DNA of 64,000 nucleotides from Streptomyces sp. SirexAA-E (GTDB lineage: Bacteria; Actinomycetota; Actinomycetes; Streptomycetales; Streptomycetaceae). Below, piece by piece: positions 17,477 through 26,100 of the stretch. The stretch is from positions 1 through 64,000 of the forward strand of contig NC_015953.1 of assembly GCF_000177195.2 (NCBI RefSeq). The letters run 5' to 3'. Position 1 is the first letter of the stretch. Every line of letters begins with the position of its first letter. Below the pieces are notes generated by a model. It saw only the letters and a program-made list of their open reading frames with translations, was not told the DNA's origin and ran no database searches. The translations under genes were made by a program, and so were the position numbers.

Positions 17477-18052
17477 CTACGCGGCGAAGCCGATGTTTTT
17501 GACGTATTCATACTGGCCCCACTGGGAGCCCAGATCGGGCAGGACATCGGCCGTCCAGACGTCGTCCAGGCCTTGGTGGTCGCCGGCCGCCCAGGATCCG
17601 ACGATCTTGTCCCAGCGGCGCACGTTCATCGTCCGGTGTGCCACCACCCGCTGAAGCTGGCGGGCCACGCCGGACTGGTCGAGGGGGTGGATCTCCACGC
17701 GGGTGCCGCGGCCCTCGCGGTTGAGGCGGGCGGTGAGGTGGCGGGCGACGTTGCGGCGCCGCACCGCCCGGTAGGCGGTGTCGATGCGTTCCAGGTTGGC
17801 CTTCGAGGGACGGCGGGTGCCCTGCATCCACGCCTTCAGCGTCCGGTCGCTCACGGTCAGGCCGGCGTCCTTGGCTGCCTGCCAGGCCCTGTCCGACGTC
17901 GTCAGGTAGTGCAGGCGTGCCATCAGGCCGCGCCTGGCGGTCACCGGGGTGGCGATGTGAGCGGCGAGCCGGTCGAGCTGGCGGGCGACGGCTTCGCTGC
18001 CCTTGATCCCGCTCGCGCCGAACTTCCCGAAGTCGATGTTCTTCTCCGGCAT
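17477..18052 (-). CDS. tpg: Tpg-like telomere terminal protein
   Basis: 191 residues, close to the usual 184-186 of Streptomyces Tpg. It starts directly at the stop of the tap-like gene (TAA then ATG), and tap-tpg in this order is the known telomere operon. Layout resembles Tpg: an N-terminal helix-turn-helix (GLTVSDRTLKAWMQGTRRPS, about residues 64-83), a basic middle (NVARHLTARLNREGR) and an aromatic C-terminus (WGQYEYVKNIGF). Tpg is covalently bound to the 5' end and primes end patching. Overall similarity to archetypal Tpg is low by eye, which fits the non-archetypal hairpins at 1-236. Alternative: a DNA-binding accessory protein unrelated to Tpg. Confidence 0.6.
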   Translation of the reverse strand: MPEKNIDFGKFGASGIKGSEAVARQLDRLAAHIATPVTARRGLMARLHYLTTSDRAWQAAKDAGLTVSDRTLKAWMQGTRRPSKANLERIDTAYRAVRRRNVARHLTARLNREGRGTRVEIHPLDQSGVARQLQRVVAHRTMNVRRWDKIVGSWAAGDHQGLDDVWTADVLPDLGSQWGQYEYVKNIGFAA

Positions 18053-19618
18053 TTACTGCTCCTGCCCCGTGCCGGCTTCGGTGCCGGTCCCGGCGGTGTA
18101 GGTGTCTTTGACCTTGACCTCGGTAACCGAGCGGCCTTCGGGGAAGACACGGCGCCAGTCTCCGATGATGTGGAGTTCGTCGGTTCCCATCGCCCGTACG
18201 ACCGTCAGTCCCGCGTCGTGGGCCTTGAGCGCCTTCATCCAGAGGTTGGCGAAGGCCTGGGAGCGGATGATGTGCATCCAGTCCGGGCGGTAGAGCTCCC
18301 GGTTGTAGTTCGACTCCCCCATCGTGGACACGAACTTGGAGTACATCGCCTTCACGTATTCCAGCGTCAGCTCGTCGCCGTCTGCGATCGCGGTGTCGCG
18401 GGCGTCCTTGAGGGCGATCCGGAACTTCTCCAGGAGGTTCTCGGTGGCGCCCGAGGTGTACGACTCGTGGATCTCGGGCGGCTCGCACAGGCCGTGCTTC
18501 GGGCCGGACAGGCGCAGCAGCAGGCGCAGGGTCGGTTCGGTGACCCACAAAGGGCCCGGTTCGTCGCGCTGGCCGATCGGGTTGGGCAGCACCGCGTCGT
18601 GCTCCCAGGCGGGCGGGGTGATCAGGTGGACTCCGGCGCGGCGCCGGTCGTGTGCGAAGCCGCTGGAGTGTTCCATCTGGCCGAGCGGGAGGTGGGTCTT
18701 GAGGGCCGAGAGGTAGGCGCCGTTGATGTCGAGCGCGGTGACGTCGTGCTTCCCGGGCGGCAGTTCGGGCCGCGTCCACTTGGGGCGGGCTTCCCAGATC
18801 TGGTCGGCGCCCTTGGACGTTGGCTTCTTGAGGATGTCGGGGATCCAGGGGTGGGCGATCACGTCGTAGCGGGCGCCTTTGCGGGTCTCGTCCAGCAGGC
18901 GCATCGCGTCCGGGATGGCCCGCTTCAGCAACGCGGCACTCGCGGCTTCGACATCGCCTTGGTGCTCGGCGAGCGCGGCGCGAACCGCTTCGTGGATCAA
19001 GTCGCCCGGCCCGGACGGCTCCTGGAACGCGCGCCCGCGCGGGGCCGTACCTTTCCCGCCGGCCGGGCGGGGCGGGCGTGCTGTGCGCGACTCGTGGGGC
19101 CGGGCAGACAGCGCGGCGAGCTCGGGCTTCGGGGTTCCGACAGGGGTCGCCTGGCAGTCGGAGAGGTCGAGGTGCTGAGCGAACCCCGCCACGCGTTGTT
19201 CGGCCGGACGGCCGCACAGCACACACGGCTCGGGCACGGCGAGCAGTTCCACCTCGTCCTCGTCCTGGCCGACTTCCGGCGAAGACGTGGAAGTGACGGC
19301 CGCCGCAGCAGCGCCTGACGCCATGGGCTGCTCGGCCAGCTCCGCCGTGTTCTCGGTCTCGGTCGGGGTCTCCTCGGTGGCGAGCTTGGCGTTGAGTCCG
19401 TCCAGCAGGTATGCGTACTTGGCCCGGGCCTCACCGGCCGGGTCCCGGCCGCTCTCCCATCCGCTGAGGGTGGACGGGCTAACGCCGAGCGCGCGTGCCA
19501 CCTGCGCCTTGGACAACTGGGCCCGTTCCCGCAGCTCGCGGCGCACCTGGCAGGGCGGGAGTTGGGCCTGCGGGCCAACGGCGTCGAGCAGCGAGTCGAT
19601 CTCGTCGAAGTCGCTCAC
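18053..19618 (-). CDS. tap: Tap-like telomere-associated protein
   Basis: 521 residues from the GTG that overlaps the upstream HTH gene (GTGA) and has GAAGGG ten bases upstream. The N-terminus holds an XRE-type helix-turn-helix (ELRERAQLSKAQVARALGVS, about residues 26-45). A variable acidic linker with one CVLCG knuckle follows, then a long conserved C-terminal block with DINGAYLSALKTHLPLGQ, LWVTEPTLRLLL, EYVKAMYSKFVSTMGES and WMHIIRSQAFANLWMKALK. I recognise this block from Tap homologues. Tap binds the folded 3' overhang and recruits Tpg to the telomere. The coupling to tpg and the telomere hairpins in this window support the call. Confidence 0.8.
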   Translation of the reverse strand: MSDFDEIDSLLDAVGPQAQLPPCQVRRELRERAQLSKAQVARALGVSPSTLSGWESGRDPAGEARAKYAYLLDGLNAKLATEETPTETENTAELAEQPMASGAAAAAVTSTSSPEVGQDEDEVELLAVPEPCVLCGRPAEQRVAGFAQHLDLSDCQATPVGTPKPELAALSARPHESRTARPPRPAGGKGTAPRGRAFQEPSGPGDLIHEAVRAALAEHQGDVEAASAALLKRAIPDAMRLLDETRKGARYDVIAHPWIPDILKKPTSKGADQIWEARPKWTRPELPPGKHDVTALDINGAYLSALKTHLPLGQMEHSSGFAHDRRRAGVHLITPPAWEHDAVLPNPIGQRDEPGPLWVTEPTLRLLLRLSGPKHGLCEPPEIHESYTSGATENLLEKFRIALKDARDTAIADGDELTLEYVKAMYSKFVSTMGESNYNRELYRPDWMHIIRSQAFANLWMKALKAHDAGLTVVRAMGTDELHIIGDWRRVFPEGRSVTEVKVKDTYTAGTGTEAGTGQEQ

Positions 19619-19902
19619 CGGCTCGTGCCCTTCGCATCGGCCCGGGCGGAGCGGTGCCGGTCGGCGGGCAGCACCTCGCACGCGCGCGTCGGCCCCGCCA
19701 GCAGGTCCAGCGCGCCTATGCCGTAGTGCTCGGCCAGGACATCGACGTCACGCAGGCTCCACGAAACGGCACCCGACTGTCTGCGCGACACCTGCGTCTG
19801 CGTCAGTCCCAGCACCCCCGCAACCGACCGCTGCGAGTCACCCGTCACCTGCATCAATGCGGCCACCGTCAGCCGCAACGACTCCTCCAAAGCCAATCCC
19901 AT
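19615..19902 (-). CDS. Small helix-turn-helix protein heading the tap-tpg operon
   Basis: 95 residues. A helix-turn-helix is visible at about 15-45 (LMQVTGDSQRSVAGVLGLTQTQVSRR), followed by a short helical tail. The stop overlaps the GTG of tap by four bases, so it is the first gene of a three-gene operon. A perfect 12-bp palindrome (AATTAGCTAATT, 19942-19953) about 40 bases upstream of its start is a natural target for autoregulation. It may set the level of telomere proteins; this is inference. Confidence 0.75.
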   Translation of the reverse strand: MGLALEESLRLTVAALMQVTGDSQRSVAGVLGLTQTQVSRRQSGAVSWSLRDVDVLAEHYGIGALDLLAGPTRACEVLPADRHRSARADAKGTSR

Positions 19903-19941
19903 ACCCCTAATCTACCCGATTCCATGCACCTTTCGCATTGA

Positions 19942-19953
19942 AATTAGCTAATT
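19942..19953. promoter_or_regulatory. Palindromic operator in AT-rich promoter of the tap operon
   Basis: AATTAGCTAATT is a perfect 12-bp palindrome in a short AT-rich island that stands out from the GC-rich surroundings, 40 bases upstream of the first operon gene (start 19902). It is probably the binding site of an operon-encoded HTH protein. Confidence 0.5.
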
Positions 19954-20055
19954 GCTATCAGTGATGCATAGAAGCTTCACCTGTTCACGAGTGAGCTGAG
20001 GACCCTCGCTATGGCGTCTCTCGCCCGGGCCGACAGGCCAGCGGTGAGGACCGCT

Positions 20056-20439
20056 TTACTCACGCGGAAGTCTGCGGGACGCCCGCCGGGCGTCCCACCT
20101 CGCCTGGCGTGCCTCTTCAACCGCCCGATCGGACAGGCACCGCGGGCACACGAGGTCCAGGACACGGCGGCGCAGGACCCGGCGCAGCCGGGGTCCGGGA
20201 GGCAGCGGCCACCCACGGCAGTGACGGTGCACCGTACGCGCGCGGGTGCCCAAGAGCGCAGCGACCACAGAGGTGTTGCCGGCGTAGGCGGCCAGGAGGA
20301 ATGCCATCTGCGCCTGGTGGCCTGCCGGGAACCGCGCGGCGGACTCGGCCTGCTCTTCCGGGTGGAGGAGGGCGTCGTGGCGCTCGCAGCGCAGCGTCGT
20401 CCTGCTGTTCCGGGCGATGCCCGGCGAGCTGGTGTTCAT
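20056..20439 (-). CDS. Hypothetical small zinc-knuckle/HTH protein
   Basis: 127 residues, third codon positions almost all G or C, unlike the other frames here. It has CERH near residue 18, a helix-turn-helix-like stretch (YAGNTSVVAALLGTRARTVHRHCRG, about 51-75) and CPRC near residue 98, then a very basic C-terminus. This suggests a small nucleic-acid-binding protein. No recognised family and no obvious ribosome binding site. It is upstream of the tap operon on the same strand but separated by 153 bases and the operator, so it is not in the operon. Confidence 0.55.
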   Translation of the reverse strand: MNTSSPGIARNSRTTLRCERHDALLHPEEQAESAARFPAGHQAQMAFLLAAYAGNTSVVAALLGTRARTVHRHCRGWPLPPGPRLRRVLRRRVLDLVCPRCLSDRAVEEARQARWDARRASRRLPRE

Positions 20440-20574
20440 GGTGTGGGGAGCCTGCCTGATGCCGCCTGTGGACAGCGGCGGCCTGGCGGGCCGCGGCAGG
20501 ACGGAAGGCGGGACATCTGTGACTTTGACTATTACTTGGCCACCTTTGACGTGCAGCTGGCCTCTGATCAGTCG

Positions 20575-20745
20575 TCACCACGGCGATGCGCTGAGCAGCA
20601 GTTGGAGCCAGTTCGGGAGCTCCGCTCCTGCGGTGCTCCCCAGGCCCGTTGCGATTCCGCCGATGAAGCCGAGGATCACGACCGCGGCGGCGCGGCGTAG
20701 GCGGGAGGTTTTGCGCTGGGGAGCTTCTGGAGCCGTCTGGGTCAT
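20575..20745 (-). CDS. Small single-span membrane protein (tentative)
   Basis: 56 residues from an internal ATG. A basic stretch (RKTSRLRR) is followed by a clear transmembrane helix (AAAVVILGFIGGIATGL) and an amphipathic tail (LPNWLQLLLSA). The gene would be too short to trust on length alone, and no ribosome binding site is obvious. The ordered basic-then-hydrophobic composition is what supports it. Function unknown. Confidence 0.35.
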   Translation of the reverse strand: MTQTAPEAPQRKTSRLRRAAAVVILGFIGGIATGLGSTAGAELPNWLQLLLSASPW

Positions 20746-20834
20746 GCTGCGAGCTTGAGGTGCGCGGAGGGTAATGCGCAGCGGGCAACAGTTGCCAACG
20801 ATGTGCAACGCGTTGCCAATTCGTGCGCAACAGT

Positions 20835-21719
20835 GAGCGTTTTCAGCGTTGCCGCTCCAGGGCGAGGACGGCTTTGGTGATGACGGTCATGCGGTTCGGG
20901 CTGATGCGGGATCTGCGGAAGATCTGCCAGGACTTCAGCCGTGCCATGCCGCGTTCGACCGGTGCTCGGGCTGCGGCCAGGGCCCGGTTGACGGTGCGCT
21001 GGGTGAGGGTGAGCTCGCCACCCGGTGGCCGTTTGAGTCCAGTGGTGACCCAGAAACCGGCACCCTGGTAGGCACGGTCGGCGAGGACGGGGATGCCCTG
21101 GCGTTCGCAGATCCGGATGATGCGATGGGTTCGGGCCGCGGTCAGGTCATGGGTGCGACCGGGCAGCGCGGGCGAGATCCACAGCAGTTCGCCCGTCGGA
21201 TTGGTCACGACCTGGATGTTCACGCCGTGCCGGCGGTGCTTGGCCGAGTAGTCGGCCCGGCTGTCGCCGACGCGGTCGCATTCGGCGAGGGTCCCGTCCA
21301 GCAGGACGAACTCCGGATCCTGCTCGCGCAGCGTTCTGAGCAGGCCGGGGGCTCGTTCGGCGAGCAGGCCGGTCACGGCGGTGACGTAGGCGTGGGCGGT
21401 GCCGACGGATATCCCGAAGCCGGTCGCGATCCGGGCGAGGGTGTCGTGGCGGCGCAGGTACACCAGAGCGACGAGCGCACGCTGGTGCGGCGGGAGCTTG
21501 CAGCGGCGGTCACCCTCGCGGGTGACGATGAGCATGGTGACCCACTCGACCAGGGCGTGAGGAAGGTCGAGTGCGGCAGGATAGGGAACCAACAGGGCTC
21601 CTGTGCCGGTGGGTTGAGACGTCGAACACCTCCCTCAACGGCACGGGGGCTTTGTGCGTTGCGGCCCTCACCTCAACCTGACCGGCGTCACTCGATCAGT
21701 GGCCACGCTGAAAACGCTC
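20835..21719. mobile_element. Complete IS5-family insertion sequence
   Basis: 885 bp bounded by inverted repeats: GAGCGTTTTCAGCGTTGCC (20835-20853) and its near-perfect complement at 21701-21719 (one mismatch in 19). It carries one transposase gene filling most of its length. I see no convincing target duplication at the borders. It lies against the broken XRE/DUF2220-like gene and may have taken part in its loss. Confidence 0.8.
20843..21592 (-). CDS. IS5-family transposase (DDE_Tnp_4 type)
   Basis: 249 residues from a TTG start with GGAG nine bases upstream. An N-terminal helix-turn-helix ([20 protein letters not shown], about 52-71) precedes the DDE core: FVLLDGT (first Asp, about 96), [11 protein letters not shown] (second Asp, about 170) and [13 protein letters not shown] (Glu, about 213). 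All three catalytic acids are present and the frame is intact, so the element is probably active. This family moves DNA by cut and paste. Confidence 0.9.
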   Translation of the reverse strand: MVPYPAALDLPHALVEWVTMLIVTREGDRRCKLPPHQRALVALVYLRRHDTLARIATGFGISVGTAHAYVTAVTGLLAERAPGLLRTLREQDPEFVLLDGTLAECDRVGDSRADYSAKHRRHGVNIQVVTNPTGELLWISPALPGRTHDLTAARTHRIIRICERQGIPVLADRAYQGAGFWVTTGLKRPPGGELTLTQRTVNRALAAARAPVERGMARLKSWQIFRRSRISPNRMTVITKAVLALERQR

Positions 21720-21756
21720 CGTCTGACAGGGCCAAGTGGTGGCCGACACTGGGGCA

Positions 21757-22790
21757 GTGACGACCAGTAGACGTCGAAGTGGGGCTGGCGCCCTCGGCCC
21801 GCTTCACCCGGATGCGGGCCCTGAGCGCCGGGAACTCGCCCTTGTTCTGCGCGAGTTGTTTCAGAGACTTGAGATGCCCCTGCGGAGGTACGCGGACAAG
21901 GAAGCGCGCGCCGCCAGCTCTGTAAGCCGCACACTCAGTGGCGAGCGGCCCGCGCAGGAGGATTTCGTGAGGAATCTCCTCCACGACGCGGGTGAGCCCC
22001 CTCGGCCGCCGCTGTCCGAGGAGGAGCCACGCGCTCCTCGGCCCCGTCAACGTGCTGCTGCGGGACGAGCCGGATGCCGAGATCGTTCCCATCGCCGACC
22101 GCTCCTACCAGCTGTACGGCGACGAGAAGCACCTCAAGGACATCGCCCGCCACCACCTCGTGGCCAAGGGGCTCCTCGACGTGGCCACGCACCTACGGGC
22201 GCGCCCTACCCCCGCCCCGCTGGCCATGTTCGAACTCGGGCCCGCGCCCTGGATGCTCATCGTGGAGAACACCGCCGCGTTCACCAGTCTGCGAGAGATC
22301 CTCGGGGCATGGTCCGACCGTGGCCAGGTGGGATGGCTCGGCTTCGGATCCGGCGACCAGCTGGTCGCCTCCATCCCCACCGCCCTGGCCTCCTTCCGTG
22401 AACGCGACCACCCCGCCGACACCCTGCTGATGTACGCGGATCTCGACGTCGACGGCCTGCACTGCGCCCAGCAGGCCAGCCACCACGCACAGACCGTCGG
22501 CCTCCCCCCGCTGCTGCCCGCAACCGGCCTCTACAAAGCTCTCCTCCGGGCGCCCACGCTCCGGTCCGCCCGCCACAGCCGACGAAGCACGCGCTGCGGC
22601 CGCCTGGCTCCCGCCGCACCTCGCCCCCTGCGTGGCCCAACTGCTCGCCGACGGCCGGGTTCTGCGGCAGGAAGCCTTCCCCCTGCCTCATCTGCGTACG
22701 TTGCTCACCCCGGAGGCACCCTTGCTGCCCCAACTGCGCGACGGAGCTCTGCCAACAGACCCAGTCGGTCAGGCCCACGGCGGGCTTTAT
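21757..22790 (+). pseudogene. Broken XRE-DUF2220 (JetD-like) gene
   Basis: Three frames carry consecutive pieces. Frame one (21757 to about 22030): an XRE-like N-terminus (ELALVLRELFQRLEMPLRRY, then SSVSRTLSGERP). Frame two (about 22040-22545): IVPIADRSYQLYGDEKHL, PWMLIVENTAAFTSL, then TLLMYADLDVDGL. This order resembles the C-terminal Toprim-like DUF2220 part of Wadjet JetD. Frame three (22545-22790): WLPPHLAPCVAQLL and GRVLRQEAF, the expected tail. The second shift is explained by one extra C near 22543; the first looks like a fusion of two different genes. The IS5 element ends 38 bases upstream. No JetA/B/C partners are present, so this is a remnant. Confidence 0.55.
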
Positions 22791-23102
22791 TCACCGGAGG
22801 AGCTGTCGCCCCAGGGCGGACTGGCAGGGGGTGCAGGCTGAGCCGAATGGCCGTGCCGATCAGTGGGTGAGCTGCGCAGCTCCTCAAAGCGGGCCGCCCC
22901 TGGGCCAGCCTTCCAGGCCGGCGCCGTCACCACCGGCGCCATAACCGTCCGTAGGGCACGGGCCGCAGCAGCGGGGCCGCATCTGACCTGCACCGACCTG
23001 CCCGTCCCACCGGCAGCCGAGAACCTCGTGTGTCAGTGCGGCCCTTTAGGCTGGAATCCGATGCGCGCGCCGTGGGGCGGCAGAACGGTTCAGAGGGCGG
23101 CA

Positions 23103-26100
23103 GTGACAGCGAACGACAGCAGGGCACACAACTGGCAGAGCATCCGGGAGTGGGACGGAAGCCAGCATCGTGCCTTTGAAGAACTGTGCTTCCAGCTCCG
23201 AAAGCCGGCCCCTCCGGGTTGGGAGACGATCAAGACCGCTGCTCCGGACGGCGGCGTCGAATGGTACGACCAGGCGCCCGACGGCAGTGCCGCGCACGGA
23301 TACCAGGTCAAGTTCGTCCACAGCATCGAAGACCTGATCCCCCAGGCGAAGAAGAGCGCCGCGACCGTCGGCGAGAACATGGCGAACCGGAAGATCGTCC
23401 GACTTGAGTTCCTGACGCCCTTCGACCTTTCCGACCCCACCCCCGTCACCCCGCGCGGAAGGCCGCGCACCGGCGCAAGGGAGCGGTGGAACAAAAACGT
23501 CGCCCAGTGGAAGGAGCAGCTGCCCGGTCTCGCCGACGTCGACATCTGCTACGTCGGCGGTGGTGAACTGCTGGAACGGCTGACCCAGCCTGGAAATGAG
23601 GGACGCCAGTGGTTCTTCTTCGAAAGGCGTGCGCTGGGCAGCGAGTGGTTCCGGGAACAGGTCACGCTTGCTGAGCGTCTGGCCGAGTCGCGGTACACAC
23701 CCGAACATCATGTGGCGTTGCCGCTCGCTCAGGTGGCGGACGCGTGCGCCCTGCCGCAGGAATTCTTGCGGCAGGGCGTCCAGCGGGCCCGGGACCTGCA
23801 GGCCGCCGTTGAGACTCTCCTCGCCGAGATGATGCGGTGGCATAGCCGCTATCCCGCGCCGGACAGCAGCCCGGCGCACCAGGCGCTGTCACAATGGGTG
23901 AGCTCGTGGACGTTTCCGTTGCGGGAGGGCGCGCAAACCTTGGTCCACGACCTGTCCGCGGTATCCGCGACGTCCGGTTTCCCCGCTGAGCAGGCAGCCG
24001 CTGTGGCCGAGGACATGCTGGAGCAGCTGGGCGAATTCCGGGAGCTGGCCGACCGGTTCGCGGAGGAACTGCCCGAATCCGCTGAATCTTCCGCGGCACC
24101 TGTGGCACAGCCGGGCAGGGGCGGGCCGGTGACGGCTTCGCAGAGTGTGGCGCCGTTGTGTGAGGGCGCTCTGGCTCGTGCCCGCAGCGCCTGCGCGCGG
24201 GTGGAGGACCTGATGCAGGGCGCCGCTGCGAAGGCAGCGCAGAAGAGAGCGTGGCTGCTGTTGGGTGAAGCCGGGCAGGGCAAGACGCACCTGCTGGTCG
24301 ACGCCGCGCGAAGGGCCGTGGACGATGGCCGGCCGGCGCTGGTGGTGTTCGGGCAGGAGCTCAGCGGGCACAACACGTTGAGTGAGATCGCGCAGAAGCG
24401 CGGACTGGGCCCCCTTGCCGAGCGGGACTTCCTCCAGGCGATGGACGCCGCCGGCGCGGCCAGCGGCTGCCGCTTCCTGTTGATCATTGATGCCCTCAAC
24501 GACTCCGACGATGCCGGGAACTGGAAGAGCGAGCTGCTCGCTCTCCAGGGGCATCTGGCCGCGTACCGGCACATCGCTTTGGTGGTGTCCTGCCGCTCGA
24601 CCTTCAGGTCTTTGGTGGTGCCTGATCGTTTCGACGGGCCGGCTTCGGTGCATTCCGGCTTCGCCGGACGGGAGATGGAAGGTCTCGAGAGCTACCTTCG
24701 TGGAAATCCCGCTGCTCTTCCCAACACTCCCCTGCTTACCTCGGTCTTCACCAACCCGCTGTTCGTGAAGCTGTATGCGGACAGCCTGGGCAAGAGCCAG
24801 CACCGGGGCGCGGCCGGCTCGGGCAGCCATCCGCGTGACCGCAGCGCGGTGTTCGACGCCTATGTCGATCACCGGGCAGAGACCATCTGCAACCGGCTTG
24901 GACTGGATCCTCTCGAGCGGCCCGTGCACCGTGCGGTGGACGCCCTTGCCTCACGCATGGCCGCCGCACGGCTTTCCGTGCTTCCGCGTGATGAAGCCCG
25001 CACCCTTGTCGACGCCTACGCTCCAGCGGCCACAGCGTGGCCGGACACCATGCTCGGCCAACTCCTCGCTCAGGGCATCGTGTCCAACGAGCGCACCTAT
25101 AAGGCCGCGGAAGGCATCGGCATCGGCATCGGTTTCCCCTACCAGGCGTTGGGCGACGACCGCGTCGTGCGGTCGGTCTTCGCTGCCCACCAGGACGAGA
25201 TCGACTCGCTACGTGAAGGCCGGCCGCTGGACGCCGACTCCCCTTTGCGGAGCTGGCTGCGTCAAGCCGCCCCGAACTATCAGGAAGCTGCATCGATTCT
25301 CCTGCCCGAGCAGGCCGGCACGGAACTCGTCGACCTGCTGGCGTGCCCTACCCTGCCGGCCACGGACACCGCCGGGCCCGGCCGCCGCGCGGACACCCAG
25401 GGCTACCTGCTGGCCCGGAGCTTCCTGGAGACGCTTCCCCTGCGCAGCACACGAAGCGTCAACGAACGCACGATCACGCTCCTCAACGAGACGGCCTCCC
25501 GTCACGGACGCGCTGCCGATGTGCTGGAGGCCGTTTTGGCGGTCACCGCGGAGCCGGGGCATCTGCTGAACGCCGACCGTCTCCACCGGGTGCTGGTGAG
25601 AAGGCCGCGGCCCGAACGCGACGCGTGGTGGGGCGTCGAGACCTACGCGATGCTGTGGGACGTCACGGCGCTGCACCGGCTGCTGCGTTGGGCCGAGCAG
25701 TACCCCACCCCGCATGCTCTGCACCCCGCGTCCCGTCCGGCCCGGCCGCGGCTCGGGGACCGCTCACGCGGGCCCGTGATAGTGCCTGGCGCCACCGATG
25801 AGGAAGTCGTCCGGCTGGCGGCGACGACGCTGGTGTGGACCCTCACGTCCTCCAACCGGTTCTTGCGGGACCGGGCGACCAAAGCCCTCGTGCAGCTGCT
25901 CCTGGGCCGCGGGGACGTTTTGGTGTCCCTCCTGGACAGATTCCTACACGAGGACGTCGAGAAGGTCGACGACCCCTACCTCTTCGAGCGCCTGGTGTGG
26001 GTCGCATACGGGGTGGTGGCCCGGCGCGGCGAGGGCGAGGAGCAGCGCGGCCTCCTCGGGCAGGTCGCGCGGCGGCTCGTCGAGTACCTCTACGGTGATA

